Positions 24,690 through 33,986 of a stretch of DNA of 64,000 nt are shown one piece after another; position 1 is the stretch's first letter; the number at the start of each line of letters is the position of its first letter. The translations under genes and the position numbers were made by a program. Source of the stretch: Stagnihabitans sp038231775 (GTDB lineage Bacteria > Pseudomonadota > Alphaproteobacteria > Rhodobacterales > Rhodobacteraceae); NCBI GenBank assembly GCA_038231775.1, contig JBBRKS010000001.1, forward strand, positions 1 to 64,000. The letters run 5' to 3'. The notes below the pieces were generated by a model. It did not search any database and was not told the origin of the DNA. It saw only the letters and a program-made list of their open reading frames with translations.

Positions 24690-25785
24690 TCATGCCTTCA
24701 TCCAGATGGCCGTCGCCGCGTTGCTATTCAGGTCAGACGATGTCCAACCCCATGTCGACGGAGCCGCGCTCGAATAGGTGAATGCGCGACGGAGGATCTT
24801 GCAAGCGTTGGTGCTGGGTGTACCTCCATTGATATCGGGGGTCGCAGACGTAGGCCACGCGGACAGGACTGCAGTCGAACTGTGCCTGATGCCGAACCAA
24901 TATGTCGCACCCTGAAGGAGCGTCTGTGCAATCACAGCCGTCTTGATGCCCGTGGAGGAAAAGTCCAGGTCACCTGTTTCGAGGATCAGCGCATTCGGGC
25001 GGCCATTCGCGTCACTGTCGTACATCACGATCTTGCCGACGGCTCCGGCAACCGCACCGGTCACGTTGACTGACAGCCCGACGACAGCAGTGTCGGCGCG
25101 GGCCGTGAAGGGAAAAATATCCAGCCGGTCAGCAGCGCCGGACAGCGTTCCCGGGGCGCTGCCAGACCCCAGCGTTGTCATCATGTGATCGCCCGAAACA
25201 GGGGTCAGCCACGCAGCACCTGCATTGGCACCAACGATCACAGCGGCGCCGTTGGACTGTCCCTTGAACCGCTTCTGAGTTGCGTTGTACCAGATTGAGC
25301 CATCAGCTGGGCCACCTGGATCGGTGGCAAGGCCAGACAGGACGACTTCCGAGGTAAAAGTCTCCGACCCGTCACGGTTTGCACCCCGCTTAGCGTGACG
25401 GGTTTGCCAGTGTCGTTGCTGCGGCTGCGGCAGAGACGGCAGCAGCGTTGGCCGATGCCTGAGCCGCCGCTGTGCTTGCGGGTGTCAGTTCATAGCCGCC
25501 CGCTTCGAGGCAGGCGCGCAACGTGGCGGGTCCGATATCCGGCACGATCATGGTCAGGGCCCATGTCTTGGGGGCCAACTGTGCTGTGCCGACGTAGCGT
25601 CCGGGCAAAGCATTGAATGTTACCAGCCCATCGATGTCGGCGGTCACATGAACAGCAGTGGGCAACTGGGCGGCGAAGATACCGGACTGCACGACTTCCG
25701 GGTGTGGAACAAATTCAAGAATTGCACCGGCAGCCGCTTGGCCCGACGCCTGCAAAAGGGTGCCTGAAACAAGCGTCATGGTCAT
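24690..25785 (-). pseudogene. Phage tail-fibre-type gene broken by two 1-base frameshifts
   Basis: The gene starts with ATG at 25785, overlapping the previous stop as ATGA. The N-terminal 130 codons read MTLVSGTLLQASGQAAAGAI onward and end in an Ala-rich stretch. The frame then runs into a stop at 25390-25392. Continuing homology-like sequence appears in the next frame (DTGKPVTLSGVQTVTG), then in the third frame from about 25365 (ETFTSEVVLSGLATDPGGPA, then a long open frame ending at 24690). Restoring one base near 25425 and one near 25365 gives one continuous protein of about 365 residues. The C-terminal part (SIWYNATQKRFKGQ) looks like a virion or fibre domain. Confidence 0.7.
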
Positions 25786-26864
25786 TCCCACGTGATGTTG
25801 AGGCTGCCAGCGTCAAAGGTGTCCGTGCCGTTCACGGTCGTGAGCCTGATCATGCCCAAGACGCCTCCGAGGGCGAGTGAACCGGCGCTGACGCTGACAA
25901 TCGAGTTGGATCCGGCGACAATTCCGGATTCGCCCCAGATATTGCCGCCCATATGGACCAGTTCGATGCATCCAGTCTTTGCGGTTGCGGCTGAAGTGGA
26001 TTGGCTGACCGCGAACCCTCTGGTCAATGAACCACCTGTAGATCCGGTCTGGCTGAACGCTGCGTATCCGGCAGTCGTCGGCGAACTGCCGACGCCCAGC
26101 TGCACGATGATATCCGGGCTTCCGTTGGTCGAAACGCCGTTGAGCATCACCTTGACCCGTTTGGCCCACGCCGGGATGCCGGTAAAGTCCTTTGACGTGC
26201 CCCTGGTGGTCACCTGCGATGTGCCAAGGATCAGCTTGTTGGCGGTAAAGACGGCTGCGTCCAACAGCGCTCCGACCGTGCCGGCAGTGATATCTGCGGC
26301 CACGGCCAGATCGGTTGCACCGTACGCGCCAATCGCCGTGCGGGCCAAAGGCCCGCTGGCCGCTTGCAAGACAGACAGCCCGGTGGCGGTCGCTCCGGTT
26401 GGCAATTCGACCCATGCCTGCCACGTCCCGCCTGACTTGCGCTGAACGAACATCCGGTTGGAAGCCAGCGCGAATGCGACATTGATGCCGCCATTGGTGG
26501 TCGGCGCGGCGAGGTGGATGTCGGCATAGGCCGAGGTGATCGCAGGCAGGCCGGTAGCCCCGCTTGACGCATAATAAAATCCCGGCACCGTCAGATTGGA
26601 AACATCGGTCAGGGCCGTGATCGTCGTCGCCCCCAGACCGACGGCCAGAAGGTCATCCAGATCCCAGCCACTGTTGGCGGGATTGCGCCTGCGACGGGTT
26701 GGCGGCGTGGTCGACGTGTCCAGCCAAGGCATGCCCGACACCGGGCTGGCAGGGGCGGATGCCCCGCTGTTCACACTTTGAATCGCGCCAAACAGGGCGT
26801 TCAGGGCAGCGAGAACGGTGATGCCGTCTCCGTCTGCGATGGCATAATTTGATACTTGGCTCAT
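25782..26864 (-). CDS. Phage tail-fibre/tail protein
   Basis: This 360-residue protein has an uninterrupted frame. It is rich in Ala, Gly, Ser and Thr, with GFYYASSGATGLPAITSAYA and WQAWVELPTGATATGLS segments typical of tail-fibre shaft proteins, and a C-terminal beta-rich domain ending in FDAGSLNITWE. It overlaps the tail-tip gene before it and the broken fibre gene after it by 4 bases each. It likely formed part of the host-recognition apparatus; in the present remnant no particle can be assembled. Confidence 0.72.
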   Translation of the reverse strand: MSQVSNYAIADGDGITVLAALNALFGAIQSVNSGASAPASPVSGMPWLDTSTTPPTRRRRNPANSGWDLDDLLAVGLGATTITALTDVSNLTVPGFYYASSGATGLPAITSAYADIHLAAPTTNGGINVAFALASNRMFVQRKSGGTWQAWVELPTGATATGLSVLQAASGPLARTAIGAYGATDLAVAADITAGTVGALLDAAVFTANKLILGTSQVTTRGTSKDFTGIPAWAKRVKVMLNGVSTNGSPDIIVQLGVGSSPTTAGYAAFSQTGSTGGSLTRGFAVSQSTSAATAKTGCIELVHMGGNIWGESGIVAGSNSIVSVSAGSLALGGVLGMIRLTTVNGTDTFDAGSLNITWE

Positions 26865-28625
26865 AGGACAACCTCAGCTTGCAGTTTCAAAAGGGTGACG
26901 CGGGGCACGTAGGCGGGGTCAGTGGTGCGCAATTGAGCGCGTCCCTTGATGCCGCGCGCCATCAGTTCGTGGGCCTCGACGCGTTGCCAGCCCGACCAGA
27001 CGGCCCCGCCTGACGCTGGATCATCGCTGGTCAGGTTGGCCTCCATCGTGACGTCGGTTTCGGCCCCGGCCGCACCGCCAAAGCACTGCCAGACGCTGAT
27101 CGGCCCGGTCCGGCGCGAGATGCGGTCGTAGATGGCGCTTGAGGCTTGGTTGATCACCGACCGCAGGCGGACGCGCTGCGGGGTGCCAAGGTCCATCGCG
27201 ACCCCGAACTCATAGGTGCCGGCAAGACGCGCCTGCCCGTCCAGCCAGGCGACCGAGGCCACACCGGAAAGGAGCGTGATCGAACTGAAGAGCCGGGTGC
27301 TGGTCAGGACCAGCCCGCCGCTCGGCAGCACGCCAACGCCCGTCCGCGGCCCGGCAAAGAGCGTGTCATCCATCAAGAAAGCCACCGGCGAGAACGTCAA
27401 CGCGCCGATCCCGTCGGTGGCGATCGTGACGACGGGGCCCATGCGCCCACCACTGTCCACGGCCGCCAAAAGGTAGGTGCCAGGCTTCAGGCTGACCACT
27501 GCGATGGCCTGTCCGCCCTGGACCCGGTCCATGCTGACCGACGAAGACCAGTCAGGCGAGGTTACGGCGGAATGACGGATCACGATCGACCCGCCGATCC
27601 GCACGTCCAGATCGGGATGCAGGTTCCATTTCAGGACGGCAAGTCCGCCCGCTGATTGCATCGAAATGCCCGTGATCGGCGCAGGCAAAGCCGCCAGACC
27701 GAAGATCTCGGCGTTAGCGGCGGCCCACGCGGATCGCACGCCCACGGCGGATACCGCCCGGACCCGGAAGGTCCAGCTGCCCGGCGTGATATCCAGAACT
27801 TCCAGTGCCTGCGCGCTGGGGCTGCCCAGATCCTGCCATGCCCCGCCCGCATAGGACACGGTCACTTCATAGCTTGCGATCAGGGCCGCGTCCGTCGTCG
27901 CCCATTGCAACGTCGCCTTGGCTTTCACGCCGTCCCCGGCCAGCGTGACATAAAGTCCCTCTGTCACCGTGGGCGGGCTGGGCTGACCAACATCGAATGC
28001 GGACGGCAGGCTGGACCGCGGGGCTGCAGCGTAGATCTGCGCTTCACTGGCCGCCCAGTCGTAGATCAGGGGTGAGGTCTCTGTCAGGCTCAGGTCAGGC
28101 ACCAAAGCGCCGCCCTCGATGGCAAGGCTCAGGGCCGTCACCTCAAAGGGTTTGGCGGCAAAGCCCCAGCGCGCATAGGTCAGCGGCACAACATCCCCGA
28201 CAGTCGCCCGCCACGCGGACAGCTTGCCGGGGAACTGGACCGACATCTGCCGCCTGCGCCGCTCCAGATGGATCTTGGCCAGGCGCTGCGCCATGGTCGA
28301 GGAGATCGTGAAGGGCAGCGTGATATCCGCCCAGATCCGCTCGCCGTTGTCTTCGGCCAGATAAGTTGCACTGGTCCATGCCGGGAAATCATCCGCCTGC
28401 CAGTCATGCTCGGGGCTGACGAATTGCCCGCGAACCGCGTTGAAGTTCTGGGCCCGCGAGGCCCTCGTGGTCAGTTTGATCGCGCCGCGCGCGTCATCCG
28501 CCGTCAGGGGATCGGCCGGCATGCGGTAAGCCCCGGCCCGAATGCGCCATGAGCCATCGGGTTAAGCGCATGGCCCGCCATGGCGGTCAACATCGCTTCT
28601 ATGACGGTGCGCGGCGGCGCGGACA
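26861..28625 (-). pseudogene. Tail-tip/host-specificity (gpJ-like) protein, C-terminal part, frameshifted and truncated
   Basis: The uninterrupted frame (26861-28522, 553 residues) begins in mid-domain. In the same frame, protein-like sequence extends upstream (DGSWRIRAGAYRMPADPLTA) to a stop at 28562-28564. Before that, the gene continues in another frame (APPRTVIEAMLTAMAGHALN). One missing base near 28558-28562 therefore separates the two parts. Further upstream the sequence changes abruptly to another phage gene near 28625, so the whole N-terminal half is deleted. Fibronectin-like beta modules follow (ASYEVTVSYAGGAWQDLGSP). Homologs in tailed phages usually exceed 1000 residues. Confidence 0.72.
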
Positions 28626-28822
28626 CCTGACGTGTTGTCGGCGTAGGTCTGGGCCACGCCGACGCCAAAACTGCCGGTCGCAATGGCACCTTTGATCAGA
28701 TAACCGGCAGCATTGCGCATCAGGAGAGCGCCCTTGAAGATCTTGGACACGGCACCCATCAGGCCCACACGAAGGTCGCCCGATTTCAGGGGGGTATTGC
28801 GGTCAGCGGTCAGCGCAACCAT
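28562..28822 (-). pseudogene. Phage virion-associated protein, 5' fragment fused to tail-tip gene remains
   Basis: About 65 codons (MVALTADRNTPLKSGDLRVG through FGVGVAQTYADNTSG) match the start of small structural proteins that follow the protease in Mu-like prophages. After DNTSG the frame reads meaningless sequence to a stop, because the DNA switches to the interior of the tail-tip gene. The ATG overlaps the protease stop (ATGA). The junction at about 28620-28630 is the scar of a deletion that must have removed most head and tail genes. Confidence 0.7.
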
Positions 28823-29907
28823 CAGACAGTTCCTTTCTTGCGGTCGTCAGCCATCAGTTCGGCCAACAGTTTCGGATCACGGCCCAACGCGCATGCGGCG
28901 GCTATCTCATCGGCGTTAAGCGCAATCGTGCCGTCCGCAGAAACCGGCGGCACGAGCGTGGCCCCGCTGGGCCCAAGGACCGGTATCTTGCCGATGATGT
29001 CCTCGGTGCCGGCCGGGTCGGACATATGCAGGGCGATGAAGCGGTCCCGTGACGGCCTGACGCCCACATGACCGGCGCGGATCGCCCCGTCGACGAAGGC
29101 CGTGGCCTTGTCGCGCATGCCGCCGTCGCGCAGCGCCTTGAATTCGGTCGTGATCGTGGCCAGTTCGACCTGCAACGCCACAACTTCATCGGGCAGTGCA
29201 GCTGACTTGGCCTGCGCAGCTGCCAGAATGGCCGTGCCGTCGCCGGATGTGACGCCCAGAGCGGTGCCGATTGCGGTCAGTTGCGCCTGGAGTGCGGCCT
29301 GCCTGGCAGGTTCGGCCTTGTCCGCCTTGGCCTCAGCGCTCATGGCCGCAAGGATGTCTGCCTCCGAGGCATCTGGTTTCAGACCCAGCATCTGGGCCAC
29401 TTTTGCCATGAAGTTCATGGATGTCTCCTGATTGAGCGCGACCAGACCGCGCAGGTTGGGGTAATTGACGAGGCTGGCGCGCAGGATGCTGGTCACCTGC
29501 CCGGCTTTGTCGTGTTCGATGACCGGTGACAGGCCGCGGTAGGATTAGTCAGCCAGCAACTGACGCCCTGCGGCACTCCACTTAACTTGCCCCCAGATCC
29601 CGTCTGCGCGGGTTTCCATCGCGACGATGCGGCCACGTGATGGCGAGGCACCGCCCATACCGGCAGCGAGATCAACTGCGTGGTTCTCGTCGATTGTCAG
29701 GCCTTTTTCATCGCGAGGATCAGCAGACATTGAGGCGGCAATGATGCCGGCAGGTTCTGTCACTCTGTAGGGACCGCGACCATCAAAGGTCCGGATTTCG
29801 CCATGTGCCGCAGGCAACAGATGCACCCAATCGGGCACGCCGTCACCAGGCGGCAAATCAAGTGCCGCGCAGGTCGCGATCAGAAAGGCGTGGTTCGGCT
29901 GGCTCAT
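28822..29907 (-). pseudogene. Mu gpI-like phage protease/scaffold gene with in-frame nonsense codon
   Basis: Two open segments in the same frame (29545-29907 and 28822-29496) are separated only by a TAA at 29545-29547. After this stop the frame reads on without a gap as SYRGLSPVIEHDKAGQVTSI, as expected within a Mu I-type protease. The N-terminal part contains HGEIRTFDGRGPYRVTEPAG and a TIDENHAVDLA region (catalytic His area), and the C-terminal part is the Ala-rich scaffold-like domain. A single base change (for example AAA to TAA) explains the break. Restored length would be about 361 residues. Confidence 0.75.
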
Positions 29908-29991
29908 GCCGCCACTATCGCGGCAAAGGGTCGGTCAAATAATCCGCAAGGTTGTGCGGAGACGCACCCCATCCGCCATCCCGGTCAGGCC

Positions 29992-30225
29992 TTACATCAT
30001 CCGGGCAAAGACACCCTTGTCGCCCCATCGTTTCCAGCGGTTGTAAAGCGTCTTCGCGGGGCCATACTCCTTGGGGGCATCGAACCAACGTAAACCATTG
30101 CGATTTATGAAGATAATGCGACTCAAGACCCGCCGATCATCGACACGCGGCACGCCGTGGCTCTTGGGGAAAAAGGGTTGCAGGCGCGCCATTTGTGCGT
30201 CGGTCAGCCAGAAAAGGTTGCTCAT
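29992..30225 (-). pseudogene. IS5-family transposase, N-terminal fragment
   Basis: The 77 codons (MSNLFWLTDAQMARLQPFFP to KRWGDKGVFARMM) match the N-terminal DUF4096-type region of IS5/IS427-group transposases. The frame stops at TAA where these proteins usually continue with E-G-L, suggesting a GAA-to-TAA change. The following codons (GLTGMADG) soon lose similarity, so the catalytic DDE part is absent. A good ribosome site GGAGA precedes the ATG. A possible left end, GGGTCAGGACCC next to a CTAG target, lies at 30276-30290. Confidence 0.75.
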
Positions 30226-30596
30226 GGGTCAGTCTCCTTGCGGAGCCTGAATCACGAAGAAGCAGGAAGATCAACGGGTCCTGACCCTAGCGCCCCTTTT
30301 ACTCTGATTGTCCTTAATTAACGGCCACTTAAACGGTCCCACGTCTAGTTGCCGCAACGAGACCCTCCAAGCCCGCCGACCACTCGAAAGCCTCATTTTC
30401 GGCGTTTCCTGCCGACAAGCCGAATGTGGCCAACGGCACCTGCTTGCATCGTGCAAGGCCTTGATTACCCGTCGATAATCGCTGCCTCCCAGCAATTTCC
30501 ACTTGTTGCCACTTTCCTGCAGACTCTGGTGTCAACGCACAGCGGCGCTTCTGGGCAGGGGCAGTGCTGCCCACAGCCGGGGCAAAGAAAGGCATG
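30226..30596. other. Gene-free right flank of the accessory region
   Basis: This 371-base stretch holds the probable IS end (30276-30290), a 13-base inverted match to the left flank (30523-30535), and otherwise only short frames that do not look protein-like. Confidence 0.45.
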
Positions 30597-31139
30597 TCAC
30601 AGGATGGCGGTTGCGAATTTGTACAGACGGTTGCCCTGTCGGTACAAGACCGCAACCGCGACGGCTGCTGCGATGCCGACCAGCGCGCCGCCTGCGACAT
30701 CAAGGACGTAGTGGACGCCGACGAACACTCTGGCCCAGGCGATAAGCAGTGCTGCGACCGCCAAGACCGCTCCACGCCATGTGACACCCTTGATCAGAAA
30801 CACCGCGGCAATCGCGGCAGCCGCCGTCGCGTGGTCTGACGGAAATGACCAGTCCGCGCTTTTGGCGATAACAAGGTGCGATACGCCAAGGTCATAGGGG
30901 CGGACGCGGTGCACAAAAAGCAAGATCATCTGGTTAAGACCAAGACCGGCAAAGAACGCCAGCCCGGCAGAAATCGCCGTATGCCGCAGGTGAAGGCGAT
31001 TATTCCGGCTGAACCATTGAACGGCAACAAAACAGGCCATCAGGGGAACGCCGTACACCGCCACGGCGACCGCCACCGCTGACAGATGCGGGTTTCTAAG
31101 CGCCGGGGCGTTGATCCACTGGGTAAGTGTCTGGTCCAT
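30597..31139 (-). CDS. PAP2-family membrane phosphatase (undecaprenyl-diphosphatase-like)
   Basis: This protein of about 180 residues has several membrane segments and the three acid-phosphatase motifs: HRVRPYDLG (KxxxxxxRP-type motif 1), SFPSDHATA (motif 2) and ARVFVGVHYVLDVAGG (motif 3 with catalytic His). The order fits BcrC-like undecaprenyl pyrophosphate phosphatases acting on the periplasmic face of the membrane. The start is uncertain: I prefer the ATG at 31139 (MDQTLTQWIN); a TTG at 31178 would add 13 basic residues. Confidence 0.83.
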   Translation of the reverse strand: MDQTLTQWINAPALRNPHLSAVAVAVAVYGVPLMACFVAVQWFSRNNRLHLRHTAISAGLAFFAGLGLNQMILLFVHRVRPYDLGVSHLVIAKSADWSFPSDHATAAAAIAAVFLIKGVTWRGAVLAVAALLIAWARVFVGVHYVLDVAGGALVGIAAAVAVAVLYRQGNRLYKFATAIL

Positions 31140-31213
31140 GATGCGCGTGGCTTTGCGCTTTAACCTCGTTAGGGTCAAGTCTGACCGAACGGCTAGTCTG
31201 GCGACTTGACCGC

Positions 31214-32002
31214 CTAAAGATCAAACGTCGCAAAGACAGGGACGTGGTCACTGCCCTTTTCCCAGGCGCGAACGTCGCGCAGGACGCGACTGCTGTGGGC
31301 GGAGGAGGCGATGTCCGGCGTTGCCCAGATGTGGTCCAGACGGCGGCCCCGGTCGCCGGCCTGCCAGTCAGGGGAGCGGTACGACCACCAACTGTACAGG
31401 TTGCCGGTGGGAATATCCTGACGGGTGATGTCAACCCACGTCCCGGCCTCCATCACGTTGTGCAAATGTTCAACCTCGATGGGGGTGTGCGAGACGATCT
31501 TCAGCAGTTGCTTGTGGCTCCACACGTCATCCTCTCGCGGGGCGATGTTCAGGTCACCGACCAGAATGGCACGGTCAGGCCGCTCCCACCGGAAATGGTC
31601 GCGCATTTCGGTCAGAAAATCGAGCTTCTGGCCAAATTTCTCATTCTGGTCGCGGTCTGGAATGTCACCTCCGGCGGGGACATAGCAGTTGTGGATCGTG
31701 ACCCCATTTTCCAGCCGGGCGGCAACGTGGCGGGCATGGCCAAGGCTGGCGAAATCCCTTTCGCCGGCATCGACGATGGGCAGCTTGGACAGGATCGCCA
31801 CGCCATTGTAGCCCTTTTGCCCGCGCGCCACCATGTAGCGGTAGCCCAAGGCGCGGAACTGATCTTGCGGAATCAACTCCACCGGGCTTTTGCATTCCTG
31901 CAGGCACAGGATATCGGGCTGTTCTTGGGCCATCAGACGCGCCACCAACCCTTCGCGCAGGCGGACAGAGTTGATGTTCCAGGTGGCAAGGGAAAAGGAC
32001 AT
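31214..32002 (-). CDS. xthA: Exodeoxyribonuclease III
   Basis: This 262-residue AP endonuclease/3'-exonuclease would act in base-excision repair. All motifs of the ExoIII family are visible: ATWNINSVR, CLQECK (metal-binding Glu), KGYNGVAILS, ILVGDLNIAPREDDVWSHKQ (catalytic Asp/Asn), GRRLDHIWAT and GSDHVPVFATF (catalytic Asp-His). I chose the ATG at 32002 with AGGAG upstream; an earlier start would add 8 residues. The product is cytoplasmic. Confidence 0.93.
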   Translation of the reverse strand: MSFSLATWNINSVRLREGLVARLMAQEQPDILCLQECKSPVELIPQDQFRALGYRYMVARGQKGYNGVAILSKLPIVDAGERDFASLGHARHVAARLENGVTIHNCYVPAGGDIPDRDQNEKFGQKLDFLTEMRDHFRWERPDRAILVGDLNIAPREDDVWSHKQLLKIVSHTPIEVEHLHNVMEAGTWVDITRQDIPTGNLYSWWSYRSPDWQAGDRGRRLDHIWATPDIASSAHSSRVLRDVRAWEKGSDHVPVFATFDL

Positions 32003-32074
32003 GGGCGCTCCTGTTTGATGGGCCAAAGCCTAGGCGCTGCCGCACAAAGCCTCAAGTCCCAAGCAGCGACCGGA

Positions 32075-32389
32075 TCAGTCGTGCAGGGTAAAGGTGTCGA
32101 TCTTGCAGACGTCCTGGGTCGCATCGGCGGTCACACCGGTGTCCATGACAAAGCGCATGTCATAGTCGCAGACCGTCAGGCCATCGGCGATGGACACGGT
32201 GGCGGTGCCGTTCGGGTCAACATTCGCGTCAAGGATGTTATCGCCCCAGGAATTGGAATCGTGCGACGAGACATACATTTCCTGCAGCGTGGCCGAGGAA
32301 TTGTTGACCAGCGTGAAGGCAAGGTCTTCGGCAAAGGCGGGTGCGGCAAACAAGGTGGCGGCAAGCAAGGCGGGGGGTACAAGGCGCAT
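32075..32389 (-). CDS. Small secreted hypothetical protein
   Basis: This 104-residue protein has a clear signal peptide (MRLVPPALLAATLFAAPAFA, then EDLAF) and a mature domain of about 84 residues with two cysteines (TVCDYDMRF and DVCKIDTF) that could form a disulfide. The ribosome site GGAGA lies 8 bases before the ATG at 32389. The motif LVNNSSATLQEMYVSS is seen in small periplasmic proteins of this bacterial group with no assigned function. No operon partners. Confidence 0.7.
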   Translation of the reverse strand: MRLVPPALLAATLFAAPAFAEDLAFTLVNNSSATLQEMYVSSHDSNSWGDNILDANVDPNGTATVSIADGLTVCDYDMRFVMDTGVTADATQDVCKIDTFTLHD

Positions 32390-32544
32390 CAATCTCTCCA
32401 ATGCTGGCAAAGCGGGTCAGGGGCAACCGATGGCCCGTGCGCGATGGTATAGTCAGGCGCCGTGGCTTTTGGGAACAAGAAACGCGCTAAAATCCGAAAG
32501 ACCGGTGGCTTGACTTGCGCAAGGCGGCTTTGCACTGTGCGCCC

Positions 32545-33774
32545 ATGTCGCGTGAACCGCTGTGGCGGAAGCAGAATTTCCGTCTTGTCTTTGCGGCTTC
32601 GGTGTTCAGCCATCTGGGAACCGGGGTCTGCGGCGTAGCATTTCCGTGGTTTGCAACGCTGCTGACCCGTGACCCCCTGCTGATCGGCATGGTCGCGATG
32701 GCCCCGCAACTGCCGTGGTTGTTTTTCGCGCTGCCTGCGGGGGTCTGGACGGACCGGCTGGACCACCGCCGCACCATTGTCCGGGCCGATCTGGTGATGG
32801 CCGCCCTGATGGTGGCTGTGGTGGCGCTGGCGCTGTGGGCGACGCCGGGCCTTGCGGCGGTGCTGGCGCTGGCGGCGCTGGCTTTTGCCGTAGGATCGGT
32901 CGAGGTGTTGCGCGACAACACCGCGCAAACGATCCTGCCCGACGTGGTAGAGCCTGCAGCCCTGGAACCTGCCAATGCCGCCCTGCAAAGCAGCGAAAAG
33001 CTGACCGGTCAGTTCATCGGGCCGCCGCTGTCTGGTGCGATGATCGCTGCGTCCATCGCACTGCCCTTTGCGTTTCATGCGTTGATGCTGATCCTGTCAG
33101 CCCTGTTTTTGACCCGAATACGCGTCCGGCCACGGGTGGAAAGCCATGCGGCGACCCCGCCCGCGGCGTTCTGGACCGCTTTGGCCGAGGGGGTGACATG
33201 GCTTTGGGCGCATCTTGTGTTGCGGCGGTTGGGTCTTGTGCTTGGGCTGTTCAATTTCCTTTACGAGGTGATCTGGTCGGTGATGGTCCTGTATGCGCAA
33301 GACAGTCTGCACCTGAACGCCGCCCAATACGGCGCACTTTTGTCAGTTCTGGCTTTGGGCGGTTTGCTGGGCGCGATGTGCGCGACGTGGCTTTTGAACC
33401 GACTTGGGCCACGACGCGGGCTGCTTTTGTCGCTCCTGGGATTTTGCCTTGCCACAGCAGTTCTGATCTTTACCGAAACCCCGTGGATCGCCGGAGCGGC
33501 CCTGTTTGCCGAAGCCTTTACCGGCATGTTGTGGAATGTCGTGACTGTCAGCTACCGGCAGCGCCATATTCCTGCACCGTTGTTCGGCCGGGTCAATGCG
33601 GTCTACCGATTTCTGGGCTGGGGACCGCGTCCGTTCGGCTCTTTGCTGGGCGGCGGCTTGGTTGGGATGGGGGCCGTGATGGGGCCGTTCGCCCTGCATC
33701 TGCCCTTTGTCTTTGCAACCCTTGGTGGAGTTCTGGTGCTGGCCTACTGTGCGCTTTACCTGAATCTGGACTGA
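32545..33774 (+). CDS. MFS transporter
   Basis: This inner-membrane protein of about 409 residues has twelve hydrophobic segments in the EntS/MFS_3-like arrangement. Typical family segments are WRKQNFRLVFAASVFSHLGT at the N-terminus, the LPAGVWTDRLDHRRTIVRAD loop between helices 2 and 3 (MFS signature), and AIPFAFH-like helix 6. The start at ATG 32545 is preferred over a TTG ten codons upstream. The TGA is followed directly by a run of A that serves as the U-tract of the opposite-strand terminator. Confidence 0.85.
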   Translation: MSREPLWRKQNFRLVFAASVFSHLGTGVCGVAFPWFATLLTRDPLLIGMVAMAPQLPWLFFALPAGVWTDRLDHRRTIVRADLVMAALMVAVVALALWATPGLAAVLALAALAFAVGSVEVLRDNTAQTILPDVVEPAALEPANAALQSSEKLTGQFIGPPLSGAMIAASIALPFAFHALMLILSALFLTRIRVRPRVESHAATPPAAFWTALAEGVTWLWAHLVLRRLGLVLGLFNFLYEVIWSVMVLYAQDSLHLNAAQYGALLSVLALGGLLGAMCATWLLNRLGPRRGLLLSLLGFCLATAVLIFTETPWIAGAALFAEAFTGMLWNVVTVSYRQRHIPAPLFGRVNAVYRFLGWGPRPFGSLLGGGLVGMGAVMGPFALHLPFVFATLGGVLVLAYCALYLNLD

Positions 33775-33804
33775 AAAAAAAGAGGCCGGGCACGAGGCCC
33801 GGCC
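33773..33804 (-). terminator. Rho-independent terminator for the response-regulator transcript
   Basis: A perfect 8-bp stem GGCCGGGC/GCCCGGCC (33784-33791 and 33797-33804, loop ACGAG) is followed on the minus strand by a U-rich tract (the A-run at 33774-33781 on the plus strand). It lies about 180 bases after the stop of the response regulator. It may also limit read-through from the convergent MFS gene. Confidence 0.75.
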
Positions 33805-33942
33805 AGGTCCAACAGGGAGGTGCCGTGCCATAACCCCGACACGACAAGGGGAACTTCAAAAACGTTGCCGTAAGACTCTGCGCAACAACCGCTGCTTGAC
33901 GTCAAGATAGCCATCGAATCTGGCAACCATAAGCCCTGTTGC

Positions 33943-33956
33943 CGAATTTTTCGCAG
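33943..33956 (+). repeat. Solitary half of the GAATTTTCGCAG hairpin repeat
   Basis: CGAATTTTTCGCAG matches the left arm and loop of the hairpin element clustered at 52040-52203, but the right arm is lost (GATATG follows). Confidence 0.4.
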
Positions 33957-33986
33957 GATATGCAGAATTGTTACATACCCGCCGCA

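Larger units (their letters stand above)
23710..30290 (-). mobile_element. Decayed prophage remnant with IS5-type fragment at its right edge
   Basis: Minus-strand phage genes run from a Mu-I-like protease through a virion protein fragment, the C-terminal half of a tail-tip protein and tail-fibre genes to a DNA adenine methylase. Terminase, portal, capsid, tail tube, tape measure, integrase and lysis genes are missing. The genes contain a nonsense codon, 1-base frameshifts and a large internal deletion. The right edge carries a truncated IS5-family transposase. Att sites were not identified, so both borders are approximate. Confidence 0.8.

Noticed and set aside
23710..29907. Gene transfer agent cluster, since tail-tip-like proteins occur in Rhodobacteraceae GTAs
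   Set aside because: The set includes a Mu-I-like protease, fibre genes and a Dam methylase, lacks the GTA gene order, and is visibly decayed.
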